A stretch of 64,000 nt of DNA from assembly GCF_036850765.1 (NCBI RefSeq), contig NC_089490.1, positions 276,968,482 to 277,032,481 on the forward strand, in the 5' to 3' direction. The position numbers and the translations under genes are program-made. This stretch comes from Saccopteryx bilineata (lineage: Eukaryota; Chordata; Mammalia; Chiroptera; Emballonuridae). Shown here piece after piece: positions 13,050 through 23,209 of the stretch. The notes under the pieces are model-generated. The model did not search any database, was not told the DNA's origin, and saw only the letters and a list, made by a program, of their open reading frames with translations. Each line of letters begins with the position of its first letter. Position 1 is the stretch's first letter.

Positions 13050-13735
13050 TTCTCTTCTGTTCCAGGATCCCATCCATGATGTCATATTACATTTGGTTCA
13101 TGTATCCGTAGGCTTCCTTTAATTGTAGCAGTTTCACATACTTTCCCAGTTTTTGACGACCATGACTGTTTTGAGGAGTACTAGGTGGGTATTTGGTAGA
13201 ACGTCTTTCAATTGGGACTTGGCTAATGTTTTTCTCATGATTAGACTGGGCCTATGGGTGTTTTCAGGGAAGACCACAGTGGTAAAGTGCCCTTCTCATC
13301 ACATCACCAGGGTACCTACTGTCAACATGAATTATCACTGTTGCTGTTAAACTTGATCACCTGGTTGAGGCAGTGTTTGTCAGATTTCTCCATGCTCAAA
13401 TGACCTTATTTCCTCCCATTTCTATCGTGTAGTCTCAGGAGTTGCAATGTGTAGCCCACACTTAGAAAGTGGGGAGTTTGCTATACTTCCTTAAGGGTGG
13501 AGTAACTCCATAAATTACTTCTAATTATTCCACTTGGAAGATTTGTATATTTTCTTCCATTTATTGATTGATTCAGTCACATATTTATTTGAATATGGAC
13601 TCACTGATGCTGATTACATACTGCTTTATTTTGTTGTTCAAATCTTTCTTGCTCTGGACTTTGAGAGCTCCTTCAGTTGGCTCCTGTCCATTGGGGGGGT
13701 TTATGAGCACTTTCCTACTTTCTGACATTACAAGA
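13050..13735 (-). mobile_element. Ancient L1/HAL1-type 3' fragment
   Basis: Wording resembles an old mammalian L1M 3' region in antisense: a TTTTGAGGAGTACTAGG block near 13170, TTTCTCATGATTAGACTGGG near 13231, and GTTAAACTTGATCACCTGGTTGAGG near 13346. Highly diverged. The family is assigned from memory. Confidence 0.42.
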
Positions 13736-13745
13736 TGCTCTAGAG

Positions 13746-14093
13746 CAGGGGTAGTCAACCATTTTATACCTACCGCCCACTTTTGTATCTCTGTTAATAG
13801 TAAAATTTTCTAACCGCCCACTGGTTCCACAGTAATGGTGATTTATAAAGTAGGAAAGTTACTTTACTTTATAAAATTTATAAAGCAGAGTTACAGCAAG
13901 TTAAAGTATATAATAATAATCACTTACCAAGTACTTTATGTCGGATTTTTGCTAAGTTTGGCAGAATAAATCTTTTTAAAACAACTTACTATAGTTAAAT
14001 CTTTTTATTTATACTTTGGTTGCTCCGCAACCACCCACTATGAAAGCTGGAATGCCCACTAGTGGGCGGTAGGGACCATGTTGACTACCACTG
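13746..14093. mobile_element. hAT-type MITE, 348 bp
   Basis: Termini are CAGGGGTAGTCAACC at the left and, on the opposite strand, CAGTGGTAGTCAACATG at the right. The flanking 8-bp repeats CTCTAGAG (13738-13745) and CTCTAGAC (14094-14101) match at 7 of 8 bases and fit the nTCTAGAn preference of hAT elements. There is no transposase frame, so it would need an autonomous relative. The body is AT-rich with CGCCCAC motifs near both ends. Confidence 0.85.
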
Positions 14094-14196
14094 CTCTAGA
14101 CTCACCTAGTTTACTTCCTTCCCAGCAAAAACCCAGCCATTTCTCTAAGGAGCCCTGATTCCTATTGGAGAATAGTATCAAAAGCTAAAATCTGGG

Positions 14197-14388
14197 CCTG
14201 ACCTGTGGTGGCGCAGTGGATAAAGCGTCGACCTGGAAATGCTGAGGTCGCCGGTTTGAAACCCTGGGCTTGCCTGGTCAAGGCACATATGGGAGTTGAT
14301 GCTTCCAGCTCCTCCCCCCCTTCTCTCTCTCTCTCTCTTTCTCTCTGTCTCTCCATCTCCTCTCTAAAAATGAATAAATAATAAAAAA
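14197..14388 (+). mobile_element. tRNA-derived SINE, type C, with 17-bp target duplication
   Basis: Begins CCTGACCTGTGGTGGCGCAGTGGATAAAGC (A box GGCGCAGTGG), has a CCGGTTTGAAACC B-box region, then CAAGGCACATATGGGAGTTGATGCTTCC, a (TC)n block and an AATAAATAATAAA tail. Perfect 17-bp direct repeats AAAAGCTAAAATCTGGG lie at 14180-14196 and 14389-14405. About 190 bp, complete. The AAAA at the 5' edge of the duplication fits L1-endonuclease cleavage. Confidence 0.93.
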
Positions 14389-14461
14389 AAAAGCTAAAAT
14401 CTGGGTACTAGCTGTGTTCATTGCTCTGCCGTGTCTTTGCTTCTAGACCTCCTCACTCGAC

Positions 14462-14475
14462 AGAACAAGGACATG
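14462..14475. repeat. Target-site duplication, 5' copy, of the L1
   Basis: AGAACAAGGACATG, identical to 22355-22368, which follows the poly(A) of the L1. A perfect 14-bp repeat defines both ends of the insertion. Confidence 0.95.
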
Positions 14476-14932
14476 CAGAGTAATGGCGGAGTAGGAAGCG
14501 ATACCGATAAATCTCCCCCAAAACTCAACAAGATCTTCAACCAGAAACAGAAAAACCTATACTTGGAGCTTCCAGATTCTTCGCAATACACCCAAAGGTA
14601 TGATTGAGTGAAAAATTGGCTAAATATATAACCAAACCCCGAAGGAAATAGGGAGTAAGAAATGCTCCGCCTTCCTCACTAACCTAAACAGGGCGGCTTT
14701 CTCTGGTAACTGTGAATATAGAAACTGAGGCCGGCAAAGGGGGTGAATAGATCCAGGCCCCCGCAGCAAAAACGGCCGAACCAGGCTGTGGCTCAGAGAT
14801 CCAAGCCAAGGAAAATCTGATCCTGTGGCAACCCGGGCAATACAAGCTAACACTCGCGCCAAACCCAAACAAAGAAAGACAAGCGGAGCGGCCATTTTAC
14901 CCGGTCTCCAGGTCGGTCCGCAGTTAGTGGAA

Positions 14933-15510
14933 GAGAGATTTCTTCCTAAGCCGCGGAAGTGGGTGCCCGTGTTGCCCCACGGAGAGGCAGGGTCAGAGGC
15001 CTTTCTGTGGGCTGAGGGCAGAGTCTCTGGGCAGCCCCAGCGCCCTGGGAAAGCCACGCACGGGAGGGAGTGAGAACTAATCCCAACGGTGGAGATTTTC
15101 CGTGCTGGAGGCTGTTTCACTCAGAGGGAACCACGGCCGGCCTCATATCCTGGTTTGCGCGCGCAGATAAGGAGTGAGCGATTCCTCCGAGTGCCTCGGC
15201 AGTGCGTGCCCATGTTATCGCAGAGAGGGGCAGAGTCAGGGGCCTTTGTGTGGGCCAAAGCGGAATCTCGGGCCGCCCCAGCGCCTTGCAAAAGCCGCAC
15301 ACGGGGACGGAGCGAGACTCAATTCCAACGCTGCAACTTTTCCCTGCGGTTGGGGGTTTCACTCAGAGCGTGAGACTGCTGGCCGGATATCCTGGTTGCA
15401 GACAGTGAGTGAGAGTTTCCTCCAAGCGCCCCGGAAGTGGGCGCCCGCTTGTGTTACCGGATAGAGTGGCAGAGCCAGAGGTCTTCGAGTGGGCGGAAAG
15501 CCCGCCTGAT
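14933..15510 (+). repeat. Tandem monomer-like units (about 240 bp) in the L1 5' UTR
   Basis: Three units start at about 14933, 15176 and 15411 (spacings 243 and 235). Each begins with a GAGxGATTTCxTCC-like block, then a CGGAAGTGGGTGCCC-type block, GCAGAGTCAGxGGCC and CCCCAGCGCC. The third unit is cut short after about 100 bp. The units differ at many positions, so they are not a recent duplication. The layout is analogous to the promoter monomers of mouse L1. Confidence 0.75.
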
Positions 15511-15939
15511 TATGCTAGCAGCTCTGACTGACTGAGCCTTACCCAGAGCCCTGTGCTGAGTGGAAATAGAGTGGGGAGTTGCCAGCAATTTGAGCCTCTT
15601 ACTATCCAGGCAGAGGCAGCAGCAACCCCATACCTGGACTATCAGGCTACTAATTGAGGAAGGAAAGACTAGGAGAAAGGCTCCAGGAACACGGACTCTC
15701 TCACTGTCGGAGCCTATAAATGCTAATGAGCCTCGACTCCCAACGAGAATAAAGCACAATACATGACATTGCCATAGAGACTTATCAACTGCAAACCTCT
15801 ACCTGAGCGTGCCAAAGGGGCAGAACCCGGGGTACAGAGTCACCAACCAGGAAGAGGGAGAGAAAAGAAAAAGCAAGAAGATAACCTCTCAAAATCAAGA
15901 ATAATCTGCAGACCTTATAACCTATCCCATTTTATTATA

Positions 15940-16870
15940 TTTGTTCGTTTGTTTCTCTTATCTTCATTCTTGAGACTTTTTTTTCCTCCTCCAATTTGGC
16001 CGATTAACTCTCTACCAGTCTTACTCTCTCCTCTCCTTGAACTACACTACCCATAAGTGTTACATCTCCCATTATCATTTCTCTTCTCTTCCTTTCTCTC
16101 TATGAGGGTTGCACTCCAAAACCCTTAACTCTCTCTCTCTCTCTCCTTTCTTTTTTCTTCTTTTAGTGGTTCCCTCTTTTTTTCTCTCTCTCTCTTTCTT
16201 TTCTCCCTCTATATTAGTTTCTTCCTTTCTCCTTTACATCTCCTCTCATTCAAACCTCAATAACAAACAAATTATCTTATCTGGGACTCAAACCTATGTT
16301 TGTGGCATTTTGGGGGGTTTTTACTTCACCTTTTTAACTCACTAGCAGTGCTCCCATCCCTGGCTCTCCATATTATCTAGTTCTTGTTCCACTAAATACA
16401 ATAGTAAGTTTTTAATTTGTCCCCCCATTTTTCCATTTTCCTCTTATTCCTCTCATCATAACTCTTAGACAACCAACACCTAAAAGCAAATCATTTTATT
16501 CTTGACCCAAATTTTTTCCTTATTTGCTTTTTGTGGGTCCATACGCTCTTTTTTTTTTCTTTTTTCTTTTATTTTTTTTCCTTTTTTTTTTTTTTTTCTT
16601 TCTCTCTTTTTTGCCCCTTTATTACTTTTCCCCAATTCAGGCCCTCCATCACAGGCATTGTTTGTTATAACTCACAGTCCACCACAAGATTTTCTCAAGA
16701 AAGAGGGGAGAGGAGAGGAGAGGAAAAAAAGAGAGGGGGAATAATTTCCTTTTTTAAAAATTTTTATTTTATTTTATTTTTCTTTATTTCATTATTAATT
16801 TTTTTTTAAAAAAACAACTCTTTTCGATTTGTTATTTTTTTATTTTTTTTTAACTTTTTATTCTTTATTA
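15940..16870 (+). repeat. Pyrimidine-rich tract in the L1 5' UTR
   Basis: Almost a kilobase dominated by CT, TTTC and poly(T) runs on the + strand, with an AG-rich interruption at about 16690-16740. The frames at 16109-16345 and 16502-16809 are low-complexity Phe/Ser/Leu runs made by it, not genes. Confidence 0.8.
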
Positions 16871-16905
16871 AATCTCATTAATACTATCAACAAAACCACC
16901 CTCAG

Positions 16906-17901
16906 ATGCCATTAAGGAAGAGAAAATCGAATATCATGGATACAAAAGAAAGAGAGGTAACACAGCTAGATGAGGAAAAATCTATGGAGAAAAAATTTAA
17001 TATATTGGAAACCTTGGAGCTAAATGACAGAGAATTCAAGATAGAAATCCTAAAAATCCTCCGAGATATACAAGAAAACACAGAAAGGCAATATAGGGAG
17101 CTCAGAAAACAACTCAATGAACACAAAGAATATATGTCCAAGGAAATTGAAACTATAAAAACAAATCAAACAGAGATGAAAAACTCAATTCACGAGCTGA
17201 AAAACGAAGTAACAAGCTTAGCTAATAGAACAGGTCAGATAGAAGAGAGGATTAGTGAAATAGAAGACAAGCAACTTGAGGCACAACAGAGAGAAGAAGA
17301 AAGAGACTCAAAAATTAAAAAAAATGAGATAGCCCTACAAGAATTATCTGACTCCATCAAAAAGAATAACATAAGAATAATAGGTATATCAGAGGGAGAA
17401 GAGAGAGAAAATGGAATGGAGAACATACTTAAACAAATAATTGATGAGAACTTCCCAACCCTGTGGAAAGAACTAAAGCCTCAAGTTCAAGAAGCAAACA
17501 GAACTCCAAGTTTTCTTAACCCCAACAAACCTACTCCAAGGCATATCATAATGAAATTGACACAAACCAACAGCAAAGAAAAAATTCTCAAGGCAGCCAG
17601 GGAAAAGAAGAATACAACATATAAAGGAAGGCCCATTAGATTATGATCAGATTTCTCAGCAGAAACTCTACAAGCTAGAAGAGAGTGGACCCCAATATTT
17701 AAAGTCCTGAAAGAGAGGAACTTTCAGCCACGAATACTATACCCATCAAAGCTATCCTTCAAATACGAAGGAGAAATAAAAACATTCACAGATACAGAAA
17801 AGATGAGGGAATTTATCATCAGAAAACCCCCACTCCAGGAATTACTAAAGGGGGTTCTCCAATCAGATACAAAGAACAAAAAAAAACAGAGCCACAAGTA
17901 A
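16906..17901 (+). pseudogene. ORF1: L1 ORF1 (ORF1p RNA-binding chaperone), broken by one in-frame stop
   Basis: ORF1p is the trimeric RNA-binding chaperone that coats L1 RNA in the cytoplasmic RNP. From the ATG at 16906 the frame encodes a charged, heptad-rich coiled coil (roughly residues 30-150), then the RRM-type domain from about residue 154 (the NNIRIIGI stretch) through the TPRHIIMK motif (about 210-217). A TGA at 17644-17646 ends the open frame at 246 residues. Reading on in the same frame, the expected C-terminal domain (SAETLQARREW, NFQPRILYPSKLSF) stays open for 84 more codons to a TAA at 17899-17901, so the unbroken family length would be about 331, close to the 338 of human ORF1p. 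The lesion is a single codon, with no frameshift. A truncated product would lack the CTD needed for nucleic-acid binding. Placement just upstream of ORF2 is canonical. Confidence 0.95.
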
Positions 17902-18227
17902 AAGCTCCAAGAAGAACACAATAAAACCAAATTTAAACTGTGACAACAACAAAAAGAAAGAGGGGGAGAAGACGGAGATTAACAGTAGCAAAGGACGATG
18001 GAGTGCAAAAGTACTCACAAAATAGTTCACTACAATGAACAGGGTAGGGACCCTTTTCATTACTCAAAGGTAACCACCATTGAAAAAACCACCACAGAAG
18101 CACATGAGAAAAAAAAGATAGCAACAGAGGAAAGATGTATGGAATACAACCAAATAAAAACAAAAGATAGAAAAACGAAAGAGAAGGATCAAACAAGACA
18201 CAAAACTAACAGAAAGCAAGATATAAA
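17902..18227 (+). other. L1 inter-ORF spacer with a short ORF overlapping the ORF2 start
   Basis: 326 bp, A-rich, longer than the 63-bp spacer of human L1. It contains an ATG-initiated frame of 79 codons (17998-18237), rich in Lys, Thr and Glu. Its stop codon TAG lies 10 bp into ORF2 in a different frame (ATGGCAATAG holds both the ORF2 start and this stop). I know no family for the peptide. It may be chance in A-rich sequence, but the overlap could matter for ORF2 initiation. Confidence 0.5.
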
Positions 18228-21200
18228 ATGGCAATAGGGAACTCACAAGTATCAATAATTACACTAAATGTAAATGGATTAAACTCACCAATAAAAAGGC
18301 ACAGAGTAGCAGAATGGATTAAAAAAGAAAATCCAACTGTATGCTGCCTACAGGAAACTCATCTAAGTAACAAGGATAAAAACAAATTCAAAGTGAAAGG
18401 CTGGAAAACAATACTCCAAACAAATAACATAAAAAAAAAAGCAGGTGTAGCAATACTCATATCGGATAATGCTGACTACAAGACAGGAAAAGTACTTAGA
18501 GACAAAAATGGCCATTTCATAATGGCTAAGGGGACACTGAATCAAGAAGACATAACAATTCTTAATATATATGCACCAAACCAAGGAGCACCAAAATATA
18601 TAAGACAGCTACTTATTGATCTTAAAACAAAAACTGACAAAAATACAATCATACTTGGAGACCTCAATACACCGCTGACGGCTCTAGATCGGTCATCCAA
18701 ACAGAGAATCAACAAAGACATAGTGGCCTTAAACAAAACACTAGAGCACCTGGATATGATAGACATCTACAGGACATTTCATCCCAAAGTGACTGAGTAT
18801 ACATTTTTCTCCAGTGTACATGGATCATTCTCAAGAATTGACCATATGTTGGGCCACAAAAACAATATCAGCAAATTCAGAAAAATTGAAGTTGTACCAA
18901 GCATATTTTCTGATCATAAAGCCTTGAAACTAGAATTCAACTGCAAAAAAGAGGAAAAAAATCCCACAAAAATGTGGAAACTAAACAACATACTTTTAAA
19001 AAATGAATGGGTCAAAGAAGAAATAAGTGCAGAGATCAAAAGATATATTCAGACTAATGAAAATGACAATACGACATATCAGAATCTATGGGATGCAGCA
19101 AAAGCAGTGATAAGAGGGAAGTTCATATCGCTTCAGGCATATATGAACAAACAAGAGAGAGCCCAAGTGAACCACTTAACTTCACACCTTAAGGAACTAG
19201 AAAAAGAAGAACAAAGACAACCCAAAACCAGCCGAAGAAAGGAGATAATAAAAATCAGAGCAGAAATAAATGAATTAGAGAACAGAAAAACTATAGAAAA
19301 AATTAATAGAACAAGGAGCTGGTTCTTTGAAAAGATCAACAAAATTGACAAACCCTTGGCAAGACTTACCAAGGAAAAAAGAGAAAGAACTCATATAAAC
19401 AAAATACAAAATGAAAGAGGAGAAATCACCACGGACACCGTAGATATACAAAGAATTATTATAGAATACTATGAAAAACTTTATGCCACTAAATTCAACA
19501 ACCTAGAAGAAATGGATAAATTCCTAGAACAATACAACCTTCCTAGACTGAGTCAAGAAGAAGCAGAAAGCCTAAACAGACCTATCAGTAGAGAAGAAAT
19601 AGAAAAAACCATTAAAAACCTCCCCAAAAATAAAAGTCCAGGCCCTGACGGCTATACCAGCGAATTTTATCAAACATTCAAAGAAGACTTGGTTCCTATT
19701 CTACTCAAAGTCTTCCAAAAAATTGAAGAAGAAGCAATACTTCCAAACACATTTTATGAGGCCAACATAACCCTCATACCAAAACCAGGCAAGGATGGCA
19801 CAAAAAAAGAAAACTACAGACCAATATCTCTAATGAATACAGATGCTAAAATACTAAACAAAATACTAGCAAATCGAATACAACAACATATTAAAAAAAT
19901 AATACATCATGATCAAGTGGGATTCATCCCAGAATCTCAAGGATGGTTCAACATACGTAAAACGGTTAATGTAATACACCATATCAACCAAACAAAGAAC
20001 AAAAACCACATGATCTTATCAATAGACGCAGAAAAGGCTTTCGATAAAATACAACACAATTTTATGTTTAAGACTCTCAACAAAATGGGTATAGAAGGAA
20101 AATATCTCAACATGATAAAGGCCATATATGATAAACCATCAGCTAACATCATATTAAATGGCACTAAACTGAAGGCTTTCCCCCTTAAATCAGGAACAAG
20201 ACAGGGTTGTCCACTCTCTCCACTCTTATTTAATGTGGTACTAGAGGTTCTAGCCAGAGCAATCAGACAAGACAAAGAAATAAAAGGCATCCATATCGGA
20301 AAAGAAGAAGTAAAGGTATCACTTTTTGCAGATGATATGATCCTATACATCGAAAGCCTCAAAGAATCCACAAAAAGACTACTAGAAACAATAAGCCAAT
20401 ACAGTAAGGTCGCAGGATACAAAATTAACATACAGAAGTCAATAGCCTTTCTATATGCCAACAATGAAACAACTGAGAAGGAACTCAAAAGAATAATCCC
20501 CTTCACGATTGCAACAAAAAAAATAAAATACTTAGGAATAAACATAACAAAGAATGTAAAGGACTTATATAATGAAAACTATAAACCATTGTTAAGGGAA
20601 ATCGAAAAAGATATAATGAGATGGAAGAATATACCTTGTTCTTGGCTAGGAAGAATAAATATAATCAAGATGGCTTTATTACCCAAAGCAATATACAAAT
20701 TTAATGCAATTCCCATCAAAATTCCAATGACATTTTTTAAAGAAATAGAGCAAAAAATCATCAGATTTATATGGAACTATAAAAAACCCCGAATAGCCAA
20801 AGCAATCCTAAAGAAAAAGAATGAAGCTGGGGGCATAACAATACCTGACTTCAAACTCTATTATAGGGCCACGACAATCAAAACAGCATGGTATTGGCAG
20901 AAAAATAGACACTCAGACCAATGGAACAGAATAGAAAGTCCAGAAATAAAACCACATATATATAGTCAAATAATTTTTGATAAAGGGGCCAACAACACAC
21001 AATGGAGAAAAGAAAGCCTCTTCAATAAATGGTGCTGGGAAAACTGGAAAGCCACATGCAAAAGAATGAAACTGGACTACAGTCTCTCCCCCTGTACAAA
21101 AATTAACTCAAAATGGATCAAAGATCTAAACATAAGACCTGAAACAATTAAGTACATAGAAGAAGACATAGGTACTCAACTCATGGACCTGGGTTTTAAA

Positions 21201-22055
21201 GAGCATTTTATGAATTTGACTCCAATGGCAAGAGAAGTGAAGGCAAAAATTAATGAATGGGACTACATCAGACTAAGAAGTTTTTGCTCAGCAAGGGAAA
21301 CTGATAACAAAATAAACAGAAAGCCAACTAAATGGGAAATGATATTTTCAAACAACAGCTCAGATAAGGGCCTAATATCCAAAATATACAAAGAACTCAT
21401 AAAACTCAACAACAAACAAACAAACAATCCAATAAAAAAATGGGAAGAGGATATGAATAGACACTTCTCACAGGAAGAAATACAAATGGCCAACAGATAT
21501 ATGAAAAGATGCTCATCTTCTTTAGCTATTAGAGAAATGCAAATCAAAACGGCAATGAGATACCACCTCACACCTGTTCGATTAGCTGTTATTAGCAAGT
21601 CAGGTAATAGCAAATTTTGGAGAGGCTGTGGAGAAAAAGGAACCCTCATACACTGTTGGTGGGAATGTAAAGTAGTACAACCATTATGGAAGAAAGTATG
21701 GTGGTTCCTCAAAAAACTGAAAATAGAACTACCTTATGACCCAGCAATCCCTCTACTGGGTATATATCCCCAAAACTCAGAAACATTGATACGTAAAGAC
21801 ACATGCAGCTCCATGTTTATTGCAGCATTGTTCACAGTGGCCAGGACATGGAAACAACCAAAAAGCCCATCAATAGATGACTGGATAAAGAAGATGTGGC
21901 ACATATACACTATGGAATACTACTCAGCCATAAGAAATGATGACATCGGAACATTTACAGCAAAATGGTGGGATCTTGATAACATGATACGAAGCGAAAT
22001 AAGTAAATCAGAAAAAAACAGGAACTGTATTATTCCATACGTAGGTGGGACATAA
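18228..22055 (+). CDS. ORF2: L1 ORF2p: endonuclease and reverse transcriptase
   Basis: An intact 1275-residue frame, the same length as human ORF2p. ORF2p nicks chromosomal DNA and primes reverse transcription of L1 (and SINE) RNA at the nick. The N-terminal APE-like endonuclease keeps N14, E43, D145, N147 (GDLNTP), D205 and H230 at the same positions as in the human protein. The reverse transcriptase domain shows KSPGPDGY, the [12 protein letters not shown] motif, [12 protein letters not shown] and the catalytic FADD with D702/D703. The C-terminal segment has [15 protein letters not shown], but residue 1130, normally the first Cys of the CCHC-like motif, is Phe (TTT at 21615-21617). The fragment at 29.3 kb has TGT there. 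At 569-570 the sequence PESQG differs from the usual PGMQG. The start was chosen from the conserved distance to the catalytic N14. The 3' end YVGGT corresponds to the human IGGN end. Enzymatic competence is plausible, full retrotransposition less so. Confidence 0.97.
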   Translation: MAIGNSQVSIITLNVNGLNSPIKRHRVAEWIKKENPTVCCLQETHLSNKDKNKFKVKGWKTILQTNNIKKKAGVAILISDNADYKTGKVLRDKNGHFIMAKGTLNQEDITILNIYAPNQGAPKYIRQLLIDLKTKTDKNTIILGDLNTPLTALDRSSKQRINKDIVALNKTLEHLDMIDIYRTFHPKVTEYTFFSSVHGSFSRIDHMLGHKNNISKFRKIEVVPSIFSDHKALKLEFNCKKEEKNPTKMWKLNNILLKNEWVKEEISAEIKRYIQTNENDNTTYQNLWDAAKAVIRGKFISLQAYMNKQERAQVNHLTSHLKELEKEEQRQPKTSRRKEIIKIRAEINELENRKTIEKINRTRSWFFEKINKIDKPLARLTKEKRERTHINKIQNERGEITTDTVDIQRIIIEYYEKLYATKFNNLEEMDKFLEQYNLPRLSQEEAESLNRPISREEIEKTIKNLPKNKSPGPDGYTSEFYQTFKEDLVPILLKVFQKIEEEAILPNTFYEANITLIPKPGKDGTKKENYRPISLMNTDAKILNKILANRIQQHIKKIIHHDQVGFIPESQGWFNIRKTVNVIHHINQTKNKNHMILSIDAEKAFDKIQHNFMFKTLNKMGIEGKYLNMIKAIYDKPSANIILNGTKLKAFPLKSGTRQGCPLSPLLFNVVLEVLARAIRQDKEIKGIHIGKEEVKVSLFADDMILYIESLKESTKRLLETISQYSKVAGYKINIQKSIAFLYANNETTEKELKRIIPFTIATKKIKYLGINITKNVKDLYNENYKPLLREIEKDIMRWKNIPCSWLGRINIIKMALLPKAIYKFNAIPIKIPMTFFKEIEQKIIRFIWNYKKPRIAKAILKKKNEAGGITIPDFKLYYRATTIKTAWYWQKNRHSDQWNRIESPEIKPHIYSQIIFDKGANNTQWRKESLFNKWCWENWKATCKRMKLDYSLSPCTKINSKWIKDLNIRPETIKYIEEDIGTQLMDLGFKEHFMNLTPMAREVKAKINEWDYIRLRSFCSARETDNKINRKPTKWEMIFSNNSSDKGLISKIYKELIKLNNKQTNNPIKKWEEDMNRHFSQEEIQMANRYMKRCSSSLAIREMQIKTAMRYHLTPVRLAVISKSGNSKFWRGCGEKGTLIHCWWECKVVQPLWKKVWWFLKKLKIELPYDPAIPLLGIYPQNSETLIRKDTCSSMFIAALFTVARTWKQPKSPSIDDWIKKMWHIYTMEYYSAIRNDDIGTFTAKWWDLDNMIRSEISKSEKNRNCIIPYVGGT

Positions 22056-22293
22056 TAGTGAAACTAAGAGACATTGATAAGAGTGTGGTGGTTACGGGGG
22101 GGAGGGGGGAATGGGAGAGGGATAGGGGGTGGGAGGGGCACAAAGAAAACAAGATAGAAGGTGACAGAGGACAATCTGACTTTGGGTGGTGGGTATACAA
22201 CATAATTGAACGACAAGATAACCTGGACTTGTTATCTTTGAATATATGTATCCTGATTTATTGATGTCACCCCATTAAAAAAATAAAATTATA
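22056..22293 (+). other. L1 3' UTR with G-rich tract
   Basis: Short 3' UTR. At 22096-22138 there are at least six runs of three or more G in 43 bp, a strong G-quadruplex candidate in the RNA-sense strand, as in the 3' UTRs of other mammalian L1s. It ends with CCCCATTAAAAAAATAAAATT, which offers an AATAAA signal just before the A tail. A close copy is at about 29600-29830. Confidence 0.85.
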
Positions 22294-22295
22294 AA

Positions 22296-22330
<35 letters not shown>

Positions 22331-22354
22331 AATATAAAAAAAAAAAAAAAAAAA

Positions 22355-22368
22355 AGAACAAGGACATG
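22355..22368. repeat. Target-site duplication, 3' copy, of the L1
   Basis: AGAACAAGGACATG directly after the poly(A), identical to 14462-14475. Confidence 0.95.
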
Positions 22369-22861
22369 TCTGGGTGTACACTGAAACTTGGACACTCACA
22401 CATCTAAGAATACTTCTGTGTGTATCTATCTGTATCTATATTAAGTTAAACATGAGTTGATACTGATGTCAATCAATTACCACATGGATTATTTCAGCCT
22501 CTTCCCCTTCCTCATATGTAAGCTTACATGTCAGCACGGAGAAACCTGGCTCTCAGCACTCACCATCCATTCACTTAATTCTTCAATACCAATATTCATG
22601 TCAGAGATTTAGAATTATTACTCTGTACCTTTATGGAAACAACTTTATCAAATGAAATGCATTGTTTATGGCTAGTCCTTTTGACTTTCATCCTAAAAGT
22701 TTACTCATTTTCAAAGTTATCAAGGCCATCACCTCTCACTTTCTTCAGGGGGTTGCTTTACACATTTTTAATACAGTTAGATTCTTCTACCATATTCAGA
22801 ATTTCATCCTGGGATTCCCTGATCTCCTAAATTATTTTCTTTTAATTTGTATGCACTAAGG

Positions 22862-23179
22862 CAGGGGTCGGGAACCTATGGCTCGTGAGCCAGATGTGGC
22901 TCTTTTGATGGCTGCATCTGGCTTGCAGACAAATCTTTAATAAAAAAATAATAACGTTAAAAATATAAAACATTCTCATGTATTATAATCCATTCATTTC
23001 CTACCGCTCATGTTCATGGTTGTGGGTGGCTGGAGCCAATCACAGCTGTCCTCTGGAACAACACCAAATTTTTATTGGATAATGCGTAAGGTACACAGGT
23101 CGTTGTATGGCTCTCACAGAATTACATTTTAAAATATGTGGCATTCATGGCTCTCAGCCAAAAAGATTCCTAACCCTTG
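22862..23179. mobile_element. hAT-type MITE, 318 bp, perfect 8-bp target duplication
   Basis: Left end CAGGGGTCGGGAACC; the right end read on the other strand is CAAGGGTTAGGAATC. Flanked by identical CACTAAGG at 22854-22861 and 23180-23187. The body has paired GGCTC(T/G) motifs near both ends (TATGGCTCGTGAGCC, ATGGCTCTCAGCC). No transposase frame. A different family from the elements at 13746 and 31193. Confidence 0.9.
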
Positions 23180-23209
23180 CACTAAGGTTCGCTCTTTGTG
23201 TGGTAATGA

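Larger units (their letters stand above)
14476..16905 (+). promoter_or_regulatory. L1 5' UTR / internal promoter region
   Basis: About 2.4 kb, much longer than the roughly 0.9 kb of human L1. The first third is GC- and CpG-rich and contains tandem units. From about 15940 the sequence turns into a pyrimidine-rich tract (runs of CTCT, TTTTC) that reaches nearly to ORF1. L1 internal promoters initiate at or near the first base. I cannot place the exact start site. A second copy of the related 15520-15740 block occurs at 63770-64000. Confidence 0.8.
14476..22354 (+). mobile_element. Nearly full-length young L1 retrotransposon (about 7.9 kb)
   Basis: A complete LINE-1: a 5' UTR of about 2.43 kb (14476-16905), ORF1 with one nonsense codon (16906-17901), a 326-bp inter-ORF spacer, an intact ORF2 (18228-22055), and a 3' UTR with a G-rich tract and an A-rich tail broken by GAAATAT near 22329-22335. 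A perfect 14-bp target duplication and an open 3.8-kb ORF2 argue for recent insertion. The head (AGAGTAATGGCGGAGTAGG, then ATCTCCCCCAAAACTCAACAAG) is related to the start of the second L1 at 62716. ORF1 truncation and a Cys-to-Phe change in ORF2 make autonomous activity unlikely. Confidence 0.97.

Noticed and set aside
16109..16809. Hydrophobic Phe/Leu/Ser-rich frames resembling membrane proteins
   Set aside because: Produced by the pyrimidine-rich tract in the L1 5' UTR; low complexity and in overlapping frames.
19937..20545. 202-codon minus-strand frame
   Set aside because: Antisense shadow of ORF2; no independent evidence.
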